From positions 1 through 43,390 of the forward strand of contig JAYWMQ010000032.1 of the NCBI GenBank assembly GCA_035873375.1: a stretch of 43,390 nt of DNA, read 5' to 3'. Within the stretch, counting starts at the first letter, position 1. The number at the start of each line of letters is the position of its first letter. The notes under the pieces were generated by a model that saw only the letters and a list, made by a program, of their open reading frames with translations, searched no databases and was not told the origin of the DNA. Below, one piece after another: positions 1 to 8,300 of the stretch. The stretch comes from Nitrospirota bacterium (GTDB lineage Bacteria; Nitrospirota; Thermodesulfovibrionia; Thermodesulfovibrionales; JdFR-85). The translations under genes were made by a program, and so were the position numbers.

Positions 1-2
1 TT

Positions 3-338
3 CTGGGACGTTCAGGTATGGAGAACGGGCTGGTAACGGTCTTTTGTCCCGGCTCGACCGGGGCTGTTACAACTATAGAATACGAATCCGGTGTGCTCAT
101 GGACCTGCGGGATGCCATCGAGAGGATTGTTCCATCCGGCCAGACCTACGAGCATGACAGGCGCTGGGGTGACGGCAACGGCTTTTCCCACGTCAGGGCT
201 GCTCTCATGAAACCCTCTCTCACCATTCCCCTCATCAGGGGGAGCCTTACCCTGGGAACGTGGCAGCAGATAGTCTTTATTGATTTTGATAACAGGGGAA
301 GAAAGAGGGATATAATCGTGCATGTTACAGGGGAGTGA
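3..338 (+). CDS. YjbQ/UPF0047 family protein (5' end outside window)
   Basis: This is the C-terminal three quarters of a YjbQ (UPF0047) family protein. The family includes enzymes with weak thiamine-phosphate synthase activity, but the physiological role is unclear. The visible part carries the family landmarks: the G(x)ENGLVTVF strand, DLRDAIERIVP, the acidic/histidine segment near SHVRAALM, and the PLIRGSLTLGTWQQI strand, ending in a VTGE-type terminus. The frame stays open to the left edge and the first in-frame ATG (18) falls inside the conserved fold, so the true start is upstream of the window. It is followed by a 150-base gap and then the rpsF operon. Confidence 0.85.
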   Translation: MGRSGMENGLVTVFCPGSTGAVTTIEYESGVLMDLRDAIERIVPSGQTYEHDRRWGDGNGFSHVRAALMKPSLTIPLIRGSLTLGTWQQIVFIDFDNRGRKRDIIVHVTGE

Positions 339-368
339 ACGGAACACTGTTTCAGAGGGCAGGCTGAA

Positions 369-398
369 TTGATTTAATTGCCATGATTGTGCTATAAA
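369..398 (+). promoter_or_regulatory. candidate sigma70 promoter of rpsF operon
   Basis: TTGATT (369-374) and TATAAA (393-398) are separated by 18 bases. Transcription would start near 405, giving a leader of about 85 bases before rpsF. The boxes are degenerate, so this is a moderate call. Confidence 0.4.
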
Positions 399-450
399 AT
401 ATGTCAGGCATGATTCTCCCGGTGTTTCAATGTCGGGGAAATTACTCCTT

Positions 451-465
451 GCCCTTATCAAGGGC
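451..465 (+). promoter_or_regulatory. hairpin in rpsF leader
   Basis: GCCCTT-ATC-AAGGGC forms a perfect 6-bp stem with a three-base loop, 26 bases before the rpsF start and just before the strong ribosome binding site (GGAAGGAGG, 475-483). Many bacteria have an rpsF leader RNA bound by the S6:S18 complex. This hairpin is in the right place, but I could not confirm the CCG-containing bulge that defines that motif. Confidence 0.3.
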
Positions 466-491
466 TTTATATCCGGAAGGAGGTTTTTTAG

Positions 492-893
492 ATGGAAATG
501 AATTTTTATGAGAACATTGTAATTATTGACCCCGCCCTTAGTGACGAAGAGATCGAAGCTGCTGCCCAAAAAATCAATGACCTTATAGTCAAAGCCGATG
601 GTGAAGTGCTTAAGGAAGACCGCTGGGGAAGAAAAAAGCTTGCCTATGAGCTGAACAGGAAAACCCAGGGGTACTACATACTTTACACCTTCAAGGCACC
701 CGCCACATGTATCAAGAAACTTGAGGATTTCTACAAGATATATGATCCCGTCTTCAAGTACATGGTAATTAAACTTGAAAAGAACCAGATAGCAGCCCTG
801 ATGAATGAACTCAGGAAGTCTGCCGAGCCTGTTGCCGAGCCGGTTACCGAGCCGGTTACCGAAGAGGCTGTTGAATCTGCTGAAGGAGTGTAG
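492..893 (+). CDS. rpsF: 30S ribosomal protein S6
   Basis: Small-subunit ribosomal protein S6, which pairs with S18 on the platform of the 30S subunit. The protein starts MNFYENIVIIDP after a two-residue lead and has the conserved KLAYELNRKTQGYYILYTF core. At 133 residues it is longer than the core fold because of an acidic C-terminal tail with repeated E-P-V-T units (about residues 113-125), encoded by a short tandem DNA repeat at 826-861. A strong Shine-Dalgarno sequence precedes the ATG. It is first in rpsF-ssb-rpsR, with only three bases before ssb. Confidence 0.97.
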   Translation: MEMNFYENIVIIDPALSDEEIEAAAQKINDLIVKADGEVLKEDRWGRKKLAYELNRKTQGYYILYTFKAPATCIKKLEDFYKIYDPVFKYMVIKLEKNQIAALMNELRKSAEPVAEPVTEPVTEEAVESAEGV

Positions 894-896
894 GAG

Positions 897-1289
897 ATGT
901 TTAACAGGATAATTCTTGTAGGCAATCTTACAAAGGACCCTGAACTGAGATACACCCCGCAGGGCACCCCGGTAGTCAGTATGCGTATTGCGGTCAATTC
1001 CCGTATAAAACAGGGCAATGAATTCAAGGATGAAACCCTCTTTATCGATACAGTTGTATTCGGCAAACAGGCTGAGAATATAACGCAATATCTTGGCAAG
1101 GGGCGTGGTGTGCTTGTTGAGGGAAGACTGAAGGAGAGACGCTGGGAGTATGAGGGGCAGCAGAAGAGCAAGTTTGAGGTAATTGCAAGCACCGTGAGGT
1201 TCCTGCCAAGGAAAGACGCATCGGCTGACTATGGCTCAGGAGATGAAACTCCGCCTCCGGAAGAGACAACCGAGCTTGAACCGTTTTAA
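897..1289 (+). CDS. ssb: single-stranded DNA-binding protein
   Basis: SSB coats single-stranded DNA in replication, recombination and repair. The N-terminal OB fold is clear: MFNRIILVGNLTKDPELRYTP, then SMRIAVNSR, then the WEYEGQQKSKFEV strand. At 130 residues it is short because the disordered linker is small. The tail ends LEPF, a weaker version of the usual DDDIPF tip that recruits partner proteins. It lies between rpsF and rpsR, an arrangement found widely in bacteria. Confidence 0.96.
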   Translation: MFNRIILVGNLTKDPELRYTPQGTPVVSMRIAVNSRIKQGNEFKDETLFIDTVVFGKQAENITQYLGKGRGVLVEGRLKERRWEYEGQQKSKFEVIASTVRFLPRKDASADYGSGDETPPPEETTELEPF

Positions 1290-1359
1290 CCAGGGCAGTT
1301 GATAACATATAATCCATTACAAATAACTTAACACCTGAATAAAGAAAGGAGTGTCGAAA

Positions 1360-1578
1360 ATGAGAAGGTTTCAACGCAAAAAGTACTGCAGGTTTTGTGC
1401 AGACAAGATACCTTACATTGATTATAAGGATATGAAGGTTTTGCGCGGGTATATAACAGAGAGGGGAAAGATCCTGCCGCGGAGAATGACCGGGACTTGT
1501 GCAAGACACCAGAGAGAGATTACCACTGCAATAATGAGGGCAAGAAATATAGCATTGCTGCCATTTATGGAAAAGTGA
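1360..1578 (+). CDS. rpsR: 30S ribosomal protein S18
   Basis: S18, partner of S6 in the 30S platform. The 72-residue protein begins [16 protein letters not shown] and contains the conserved [18 protein letters not shown] block. It keeps the Cys-x2-Cys pair and the later Cys-x2-His, so it is the zinc-binding (C+) form. I chose the ATG at 1360 because AAAGGAG at 1344-1350 sits nine bases before it. The GTG at 1351 directly abuts the Shine-Dalgarno sequence. The next gene starts one base after the stop. Confidence 0.96.
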   Translation: MRRFQRKKYCRFCADKIPYIDYKDMKVLRGYITERGKILPRRMTGTCARHQREITTAIMRARNIALLPFMEK

Positions 1579-1579
1579 G

Positions 1580-1861
1580 ATGCGGATACCCAAATCCTGG
1601 GTAGCTCCCATGGCAAAGAGGATTATAGATGACCTGATCGGGCGGGGTTATATAGAATCCGCTGTTCCGGAAAAGGATCTGCTTGCAGCCGTTGAGGGGA
1701 TTCTTCTTTATGAGTTGATGGCTGAAGACAGGCTTAATGAGGAAGTCAGGGGGATACTTCAGCTCCATTCCTCTGAGATAGAAGAGGGCCGTCTTGATTA
1801 CAGAAGGCTCTTTGATCTCACAAAGCGTAAACTTGCAAAAGAGAGGAATATTGTTCTATGA
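1580..1861 (+). CDS. DUF507 family protein (first of a pair)
   Basis: A 93-residue, highly charged, mostly alpha-helical protein of the DUF507 family, whose function is not known. The typical opening (xxIPKSWVAPMAKRIIDDLI) and the central LLAAVEGILLYELMAED helix are visible. It begins one base after rpsR and overlaps the next gene by four bases (ATGA), so it is probably translated with the ribosomal operon. No catalytic motif is apparent. Confidence 0.8.
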   Translation: MRIPKSWVAPMAKRIIDDLIGRGYIESAVPEKDLLAAVEGILLYELMAEDRLNEEVRGILQLHSSEIEEGRLDYRRLFDLTKRKLAKERNIVL

Positions 1862-2142
1862 TGCTGTCAGACGAAAAGGTCACCCATATGAGCCATGTTC
1901 TGTTGAAGGAGCTGAAAAAGAAGGGGCTTGTTGTTGTTAAAGAGGATGAGGGGAAGATCAGGCGCCAGATTCAGAAGTCCATTACAGACGAGCTAAAGGC
2001 AGGGGAAGAGATTGAAGAGGCCGTTAGACGCAAAATCCAGTCCTACTCAAAGAAGATAATAGAGGGCAGCTCTGAGTGGGAAGTCCTTTACAAGAAGTTC
2101 TTCAAAGAGGAGGAGGCAAAAAGAGGAAGATACTCGGGCTGA
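1858..2142 (+). CDS. DUF507 family protein (second of a pair)
   Basis: A 94-residue paralogue of the preceding gene, again DUF507-like: MMLSDEKVTHMSHVLLKEL, a central IRRQIQKSITDELKAGEEI segment and a C-terminal SEWEVLYKKFF helix. The two proteins are clearly related but diverged. They may form a heteromer, which is an inference from tandem arrangement and coupled translation only. Function unknown. Confidence 0.78.
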   Translation: MMLSDEKVTHMSHVLLKELKKKGLVVVKEDEGKIRRQIQKSITDELKAGEEIEEAVRRKIQSYSKKIIEGSSEWEVLYKKFFKEEEAKRGRYSG

Positions 2143-4085
2143 TAAGGTTCCTCCCGTATTTTTTCCTGATTCTCCTGTCATTCTGTCTCTATTCAGACCT
2201 TCCTGACAGAAGACCTGTAATCTTTTCAATAGTCTTTATTCTATTTGTCTCCAGTGCCTTATACAGGTATTCAAAACACCGCAGTGAGCTGTTTCTCCTG
2301 ATATTCGGGGTTCAGGCCTTTTTTGAGGCTTTTTTTCAGGTAAAGGACTCCAGCTGGCTTCACCTTGTAAATATCCCCCTTATGGCGGCCTCGGCCCTTT
2401 TCCTCAGCGTTAAATCCTTTTTTATCCTGTTGTCTTTGCAGCCCCTGCTTCATGGCAGGGAATTATTCTCCTCGGGGCGTATGGATGCATTGGTTCTGCT
2501 GGGCATTGTCATACTGACATCACTGCCGGTCACTCTTTATCTGTATAAACTGAAAAACAGGATAAAGGACTACAATGAGTCCTTTAACAAGCTGCAGCGC
2601 CAGGCCAAGGAGCTTGCGGATAATGCCCCTTCCTTTAATGATGATACCCTGATGTCCCGGTATTTAACAGACGTCCTGGAGGTGGAGGACGATATACTCG
2701 GGCTTTTGAGGATAGCAGAGAAGGCAATGGTGGCAGATGCGGTCAGCCTCTTTATTAACGAAGACAACGGGCTTGTCTGCAGGCTGTCTTCAGGCAGGTC
2801 CGGTATGGTTACCACTGGTGACGGGTTGATATATACGGTCTTCAGAAGTGGCAAACCCCTGCTCCATTATGCCGAGTCTCCCGGGAAGGATATCAGGCCG
2901 GGGTATCTGAGTGATGCCGGGATTTCAACGTTGCTCGCTGTTCCTGTTATGGAGCTGTCAACGCCCCTTGGTGTATTGTGCGCCGACAGCTTGCGATACC
3001 GGGCCTTTGATCAGCAGGACATAGGGTTAATGGAGCTTGTAGCCCGTGAAACAGCCAAAATCCTGAAGAGGCAGAGGATATATTCACAGATTCAGCTATC
3101 ATACAGGAGTCTCCGAATACTGCATGAGGAGAGTGCGCCCCTTGCAAGGTCTCTTGAGCTTTCAGCACTTTGCGAGAGGATTGTGGAGAGCTCTGCAAGG
3201 GTTTCCGGGGGCAAGGTAGTCCTGTTGTTGAAAAAAGGCCGTTCGTATGAGCTGTTTACAAGAGGGGCCGGGTATCTGAATGAAAAAAAGGTAACTTCTC
3301 TTAAGGGAACACTGCTTGAGATGGTTCATGCCAACAGGGATCCACTTTATCATCCGGATGTGAGCGGATTCAGGACGAGGGTACTTCCATTCCATTTCAG
3401 GGGCGTAAAATCGGTTCTTGCCCTGCCACTTTTTCATGGGGCGAAGATTAAGGGCATACTGACGGTCCTGTCGGAAAAGAAGAATGCCTTCAATCCAATG
3501 CAGATTAATCTGCTGGAGATTTTGGTGAACCAGGTATCCGTAAGTATCTCGAATGTCCTCCTGCATGAGGAGATCAAGAAGATGGCCTTCACCGATGGAC
3601 TTACAGGTCTCTTTAATCACCGCCACTTCAAGGAAAAGCTGACCGAAGAGTTCAGGAGGTCGGAACGTTTTGAAGATACGCTCTCACTGATACTTGCTGA
3701 TATCGACCATTTCAAGAAGGTTAACGACACCTATGGACATCCGGTTGGCGATATTGTGCTGAAGGGTGTGGCAGGGATAATCAGCAGGACAGTCAGGGAT
3801 ATAGATATACCAGCACGGTACGGGGGAGAGGAGTTTGCCATCCTGGTGGTGAAGACGGATGCAAAGGGTGCCAAAAAGATAGCCGAAAGGGTAAGAAAGA
3901 ATATAAAGGCTCATGACTTCAAGGTAGAGGGTCATCTGTTGAAGGTGACCGTGAGCATCGGTATAGCCTCATATCCTGCTGACGTAACAAGTGGGGATGA
4001 ACTGATTGAAAAGGCGGACCAGGCACTTTATGCTGCAAAAAAGGGGGGCAGGGACAGGACGGTGCTTTATGGGGATTTGAAATGA
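2076..4085 (+). CDS. membrane GAF-GAF-GGDEF diguanylate cyclase
   Basis: Predicted inner-membrane enzyme making cyclic di-GMP from two GTP. Residues 20-165 contain about five or six hydrophobic segments. Two GAF-type sensor regions follow (roughly 200-335 and 350-495), then a GGDEF domain (about 505-669). The active-site signature is GGEEF (583-587), and an RxxD inhibitory site (RDID) lies just before it, so both catalysis and product inhibition should be intact. The only usable start is GTG at 2076, which overlaps the DUF507 gene by 67 bases. No later ATG precedes the first membrane helix. The exact start is therefore uncertain. Confidence 0.88.
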   Translation: MGSPLQEVLQRGGGKKRKILGLIRFLPYFFLILLSFCLYSDLPDRRPVIFSIVFILFVSSALYRYSKHRSELFLLIFGVQAFFEAFFQVKDSSWLHLVNIPLMAASALFLSVKSFFILLSLQPLLHGRELFSSGRMDALVLLGIVILTSLPVTLYLYKLKNRIKDYNESFNKLQRQAKELADNAPSFNDDTLMSRYLTDVLEVEDDILGLLRIAEKAMVADAVSLFINEDNGLVCRLSSGRSGMVTTGDGLIYTVFRSGKPLLHYAESPGKDIRPGYLSDAGISTLLAVPVMELSTPLGVLCADSLRYRAFDQQDIGLMELVARETAKILKRQRIYSQIQLSYRSLRILHEESAPLARSLELSALCERIVESSARVSGGKVVLLLKKGRSYELFTRGAGYLNEKKVTSLKGTLLEMVHANRDPLYHPDVSGFRTRVLPFHFRGVKSVLALPLFHGAKIKGILTVLSEKKNAFNPMQINLLEILVNQVSVSISNVLLHEEIKKMAFTDGLTGLFNHRHFKEKLTEEFRRSERFEDTLSLILADIDHFKKVNDTYGHPVGDIVLKGVAGIISRTVRDIDIPARYGGEEFAILVVKTDAKGAKKIAERVRKNIKAHDFKVEGHLLKVTVSIGIASYPADVTSGDELIEKADQALYAAKKGGRDRTVLYGDLK

Positions 4086-4171
4086 TATGCTTTGGCAGAG
4101 AAGAAAGGTTGCCGGAAGCGATATGTTTAGAGTCTTTATTTTGTCGATAGACCTGGATAACCTTTAATTTA

Positions 4172-4897
4172 TTACTTCAAGGGACTTACAACAAAGTCCA
4201 GGTCCACCTTTAGCCCCCTCCCCCTTGCTTGTCCCTTTGGGGTCATGGCGATATACTCTCCCGGGACTTTGAAGACCTTCTCTGTGTCATCCCAGATAAC
4301 GGAGCTGCTCTTTATGAGCCTCTCAGATAATACATCTTCTATGCTAACCCCTTTCATCTTTGTTTCTTTCTTCTTGAAGTCAATGTACCCCTTGCCGGCT
4401 TTGACTACCATGGAGAGCCTGTCGGCCCTGTATATCTTCAAAACAAGCCCCTTTATCACTCCCCTTGTTATAAGGCCTATCCCTTTTACAGCAAACTTCT
4501 TGCCACCGTTCATAAGGGGCAAAACACCTTCACTAAAAGAGAACAAATCCGCCTTCGAAGACATTCCCTTATAGATGTGGATATCTACTCTGACATTGGT
4601 TAAGGTGGCCTCATTAAAGGGTTTTATGTTGAAGATAAAGAATCTCCTGGGGTTTATCTTAAACTCATCAGCTTCTATTTTGGTTATAAGCCTATCCCCC
4701 TCGTAGGTGCTGGCGTTAAAGCCCTTTATCCATATTGGATAAGGAGAGGTCTTCTTCTCCACAAGAGGGGGGGCAGTCTCCTTCCTCTGGCTCAGGCCCC
4801 AGAGTATTATAAGCCCGAGGGACAGAGCAGTAATCAATATCAGAGAAGTCTTTATTATTGTCCGCTGCACGGGCATATCCTCCATCACATGTGACAC
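4172..4897 (-). CDS. LptC-like lipopolysaccharide-export protein
   Basis: A 241-residue protein with one N-terminal membrane anchor (about residues 13-34) followed by a beta-rich periplasmic domain. The pattern of short amphipathic strands, an IKGFNASTYEGDRLITKIEA entry strand and a G-x-G-L near the end fits LptC/LptA-type jellyroll proteins that pass lipopolysaccharide from the inner membrane to the periplasmic bridge. I start it at GTG 4897 because AAGGAG lies four bases upstream. ATG at 4885 or 4876 is possible. No lptA, lptB or kdsC neighbour is present, so the family call is tentative. Confidence 0.6.
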   Translation of the reverse strand: MSHVMEDMPVQRTIIKTSLILITALSLGLIILWGLSQRKETAPPLVEKKTSPYPIWIKGFNASTYEGDRLITKIEADEFKINPRRFFIFNIKPFNEATLTNVRVDIHIYKGMSSKADLFSFSEGVLPLMNGGKKFAVKGIGLITRGVIKGLVLKIYRADRLSMVVKAGKGYIDFKKKETKMKGVSIEDVLSERLIKSSSVIWDDTEKVFKVPGEYIAMTPKGQARGRGLKVDLDFVVSPLK

Positions 4898-5006
4898 ATT
4901 ACTCCTTCCAGGTTGACAGATGAAGAAAGAATGTGTCTGAAAATCAGATACCTTTTATGCCTCCTTGTTGATCTCTCTGATGAGCCCATCTATAGATCGG
5001 TCGTTT

Positions 5007-5052
5007 CAGGGTAAAAAGGGAGGAGGCAAGAGCCTACTCCCTTTTTACCCTG
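5007..5052 (-). terminator. long near-perfect hairpin after lipoprotein gene
   Basis: CAGGGTAAAAAGGGAG (5007-5022) pairs with CTCCCTTTTTACCCTG (5037-5052). Past one mismatch, AGGC pairs with GCCT around an AAGA loop. The total is about 20 bp of stem. It lies 58 bases beyond the lipoprotein stop codon, so it is probably that gene's terminator. No clear U tract follows the stem. It could instead be a small palindromic repeat. Confidence 0.5.
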
Positions 5053-5109
5053 CGGTATCAGCAGGCTATATGTACGGATGCACGTTGTCCCCGAGGGGCC
5101 TCCCTCAAA

Positions 5110-7512
5110 TCAAGGAGTCAGGAGAAGGGTATATACCCAGATATCATCATTTCCTGCCCTGCTTGACCTGAACACGAGTCTCGTGCTGTCAGGGCTCCAG
5201 GCAGCACCACCATCATCATCTGGATTGTCGGTAATCTGATTCTGCCCGGTGCCATCGCTATTCATAATCCAGACTTCCCTATTCCATGTCCTCAATGACC
5301 AGAATGCTATCCTGGAGCCATCCGGACTAAAATGTGGGTGTCCATTAGATGTCCACCAGGTATTGGTAAGCTGGGTCGGGTTGCTTCCATCAGCGTCCAT
5401 AACCCAGATTTCACGGTTTCCTGTCCTTTCTGATTCAAATACTATCCTGGAACAATCCGGCATCCAATCCGCACGCGTATCCGATGCCGTGTCGGTAGTA
5501 AGCTGAGTCAGGCCCGTCCCATCGGTATTTATAACCCAGATCTCACGGTTTCCAGACCTGTTGGAATCGAACACAATCTTGGTGCCATCCCCTGGACATA
5601 CATCTGGCCGGTTGTCATTATCTGCATCAGAGGTGATCTGTATCAGACCTGTGCCATCTGCGCTCATTATATAGATATCATAATTTTCGCTCCTGTCTGA
5701 CTGGAAGATTATCCTGCCGTCAGGAGTCCAATGGGGCTTTGCATTATCTCCTGACGCGCTTGTTAGCTGAATTGGATTTGTCCCGTCGGAATCCATAACA
5801 TATATGTTACGGCTTCCTTTGTCTCCTGAATGGAATACGATCTTTGTTCCGTCAGGGCTCCAGTCCGGATTACCCTCAGCTATCGAGTCAGTAGTTAGTT
5901 GGGTCGGGTTTTCAAAGATATCTGCTGTGCCATTGTTATCGGTGTCAGTATTTAGCACATCGGGGGCATATCCGTTGAGTTGTATCAGTACTCCACCAAA
6001 GGAGGGGTCGGGCAGGAGTCCTGTGGGATCATCCCCTGCAAAGGGTGGCAGGATCGTTCTCAGATTAATCCATGGGTCTGCAAAGAATTGACTCAGGTCT
6101 ATGATGGTATCATCCGTGGTATCGGAAGGTGTGTCTCTGTCATCTATAGTTACAGGCGTTTCGCCATTGAGTGAGGCATTGTAATTAGTAATATCCGTTT
6201 GTGTCTCTGTAATCTCCGAGGGTGTCATATCCCCAAGGTCGATAAGATCATCATCCTGATTGTCTGTCTCCGCCTTTATCTCATCGATGGCAGCATTCAA
6301 ATCATTGAGGGCAGCAGAGTAGAGGGTTTGAGCGCTATTGAGGTTATCAATATAAGACCCTGTTAGTGAAAGGAAGCTGCCGTAGTTATTAAGGAAGTCC
6401 TCTGTAGTAGTATTTTCCTTATTACCTTCTGCAGCAATATCCACATAAAGATTATAAGCATACTGTGTATAGAGGTTTGCCGCAAGACCTTCCAGTGCGG
6501 CCTTGAAGAAGAGGACATCCCCGCGGTCACTCTCTACCATGGTTTTGTCAAAAGGCTCTATCCACTGTTTGTTAAAGTCTTGGGAGACAGCACCAAGGTT
6601 GGTAATTGCGCCTTCAATCTCTGGAAGGATCTCTTTGTAGAGAAATGTTTGAAGGGCAGCGCCATCAGTGGTATTGCTTGGCAAGGGGTCTAAACATTCA
6701 ATGGTGTCCCAGTTTGCACGTGCTGTATCTGAGGGGAGAGCGCCGCACCTGTCAAGGATATCCCCCAAGCTGTTCATATCACCGGGGGTTCCGTCAGAAA
6801 AGGTATCAGCGCTAATGGCAGCTACCCTTGTCAGTGCATAGAAGAACCTGGCGGTATCAGCATCGTTAGAGGTCGAGTCTCCTGCCAAATCCACAGCGGC
6901 CTTAAAGTAATTTCTTGCCTTGAGCATCCATTCATTTGATACTGCTTCAAGACCGTCGGTTATTAGTTGGTTTAAGGAAGAACCAGCCGGAGGTTCGGGG
7001 TTGGTAATGGTGTCGGGTATATCAGGATTTTCTGCTCCTCCTGTCACTCCTTGATAATCTGTGGGATTGTTTTGAGGAATGGCCTTTCCTTCTTGTCCTG
7101 TCGTATCTGTATCCACAAACCCAAGATCGATAGTTGTTGAGGAGGCTAAGGAGAAAACATTGGTATCTCCATTACTATCAAAATACATGGGATAGATACC
7201 GCCCGATGTTATCAGATAAACCCTGATATTTTGTCCGACAGGGATTCCGGTAAGGGTAAAAGGATAATTCCCGTTTGCATCGGGCGTTTTGCCTGTTGAG
7301 TCATCACTGGCAACTATCTCCCCGCTATCATTCACTGCTATAATAATGGTTCCGCTTACACTGCCGGAAATCGTAGCTGTCTCGGTTGTTGTACCTCCTC
7401 CGCTCCCCGTGGTGGTTGTTGTTCCTCCGCCTCCACCACCACAGGCGTAGATTAAAAACATGCAGGCCATTGTCACCAGAAGTCTTATTCCTAACGTCTT
7501 TCCCTTTCTCAT
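5110..7512 (-). CDS. lipoprotein with C-terminal TolB-like beta-propeller
   Basis: An 800-residue exported lipoprotein. The start at 7512 is chosen because GAGGAGGAGG precedes it and it gives a compact signal peptide ending LIYAC, with the lipidated cysteine at residue 24. A glycine/threonine-rich low-complexity linker follows. The middle (about 30-540) contains a carboxypeptidase-regulatory-like strand region and a long helical part without a family I recognise. Residues 546-800 hold six PD40/TolB-type repeats of about 42 residues, each with W-(S/T)-P-D-G, a (I/V)-F-x-S strand, and IWVMDADG-like turns followed by QLT. This makes a six-bladed propeller. The role is probably binding in the cell envelope; the ligand is unknown. 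Confidence 0.88.
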   Translation of the reverse strand: MRKGKTLGIRLLVTMACMFLIYACGGGGGGTTTTTGSGGGTTTETATISGSVSGTIIIAVNDSGEIVASDDSTGKTPDANGNYPFTLTGIPVGQNIRVYLITSGGIYPMYFDSNGDTNVFSLASSTTIDLGFVDTDTTGQEGKAIPQNNPTDYQGVTGGAENPDIPDTITNPEPPAGSSLNQLITDGLEAVSNEWMLKARNYFKAAVDLAGDSTSNDADTARFFYALTRVAAISADTFSDGTPGDMNSLGDILDRCGALPSDTARANWDTIECLDPLPSNTTDGAALQTFLYKEILPEIEGAITNLGAVSQDFNKQWIEPFDKTMVESDRGDVLFFKAALEGLAANLYTQYAYNLYVDIAAEGNKENTTTEDFLNNYGSFLSLTGSYIDNLNSAQTLYSAALNDLNAAIDEIKAETDNQDDDLIDLGDMTPSEITETQTDITNYNASLNGETPVTIDDRDTPSDTTDDTIIDLSQFFADPWINLRTILPPFAGDDPTGLLPDPSFGGVLIQLNGYAPDVLNTDTDNNGTADIFENPTQLTTDSIAEGNPDWSPDGTKIVFHSGDKGSRNIYVMDSDGTNPIQLTSASGDNAKPHWTPDGRIIFQSDRSENYDIYIMSADGTGLIQITSDADNDNRPDVCPGDGTKIVFDSNRSGNREIWVINTDGTGLTQLTTDTASDTRADWMPDCSRIVFESERTGNREIWVMDADGSNPTQLTNTWWTSNGHPHFSPDGSRIAFWSLRTWNREVWIMNSDGTGQNQITDNPDDDGGAAWSPDSTRLVFRSSRAGNDDIWVYTLLLTP

Positions 7513-7985
7513 TTTATCTTCCTCCTCCTCGTTTTTTTTACGGAGCGTTTTGACCTTGTTGCCTTTGTGCAGGATAACGTCTATGCCGGTTTTTTTCACC
7601 ATTACTCAGCTTGCCTTAGGGTGGCCTGTCATGTGTTGCACAGTGTGAAGTGATGGCAGTTTTTCCCCTCTGCAGATGCGTAAATGGTATTTCGATTAAT
7701 CCTGCCACAGGTACTGTCGGTCTTTCCGTAGTTCTCAAGCCAACTATTGGTGATAAATATCTCGCAATAGTTATGCCAGTTTATAACCCTTCAATATTAA
7801 AGCCTTTTGTGAAATAGCCTGCCTGAAACGCCGTTATTATTACCGGGGAAACGTAATAGTTTTTCGATTGTTCGAAGGATTGCTGTTGATCGCAAGTCAG
7901 TTGTCAATTCTTTAAGAAGCAGGAGACCCTGTTTTCTCCGGCCCTTGAGGGAAGCGGAACCGGGAATCTGTTATAATATAAAACC
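7513..7985. other. 473-bp divergent intergenic region
   Basis: Separates the leftward lipoprotein gene from the rightward HNH gene. The lipoprotein frame stays open back to an ATG at 7602, but that extension lacks a Shine-Dalgarno sequence and would bury the signal peptide, so I treat it as leader. An 8-bp inverted repeat, AACTATTG (7742-7749) and CAATAGTT (7765-7772), is a possible operator. I looked for a riboswitch and recognised none. Confidence 0.4.
7969..7985 (+). promoter_or_regulatory. extended -10 promoter abutting HNH start codon
   Basis: TGTTATAAT (TG-n-TATAAT, hexamer at 7972-7977) ends eight bases before the ATG at 7986. The intervening ATAAAACC has no Shine-Dalgarno sequence. 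A transcript from this promoter would begin at or within a base or two of the start codon. No good -35 box is visible, which is tolerable for an extended -10 promoter. Confidence 0.5.
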
Positions 7986-8300
7986 ATGTATTCTGATTTG
8001 AATTTTTTTCCTCAAGTGAGTGATGAGGAAGTAAACAGGGAGAAGAGAAAGGCTAGGGAGCTCAGGGCTACCAGGTGGTGGAGGAATAAAAAGGGCAGGG
8101 GTGTATGCTTTTACTGTGAAAAGCAGATGTCGCCTGCGGAACTCACCATGGACCATGTAGTGCCTCTCATAAGGGGCGGCAAGAGCACAAAATCAAATAT
8201 CGTTGCAGCCTGCAAGGAGTGCAATAACAAAAAGAAGTATATGCTGCCCATGGAGTGGGATGAATATACAGGGAACAGGGGTGGTGATGAAGATGTATAG
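7986..8300 (+). CDS. HNH endonuclease family protein
   Basis: A 104-residue protein with a C-terminal HNH nuclease fold. It shows CxxC (41, 44), the TMDH core (Asp56-His57), GGKSTKSN with Asn71, and a second CxxC (76, 79). The paired cysteines would hold a structural zinc, and His57/Asn71 occupy the beta-beta-alpha metal site. The N-terminal 35 residues are basic and helical. It resembles small stand-alone McrA-like HNH proteins of unclear role, many of which nick DNA. It overlaps the following fabG-like gene by 14 bases. No restriction methylase is nearby. Confidence 0.85.
   Translation: MYSDLNFFPQVSDEEVNREKRKARELRATRWWRNKKGRGVCFYCEKQMSPAELTMDHVVPLIRGGKSTKSNIVAACKECNNKKKYMLPMEWDEYTGNRGGDEDV

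Noticed and set aside
12-1088. Long minus-strand open frame across yjbQ-rpsF-ssb
   Set aside because: It opposes well-supported genes, has no family resemblance and no ribosome site; a shadow of the ribosomal-protein operon.
7600-7985. Cyclic di-GMP (GEMM) or other riboswitch before the lipoprotein gene
   Set aside because: I looked for the conserved core segments on both strands and did not find them.
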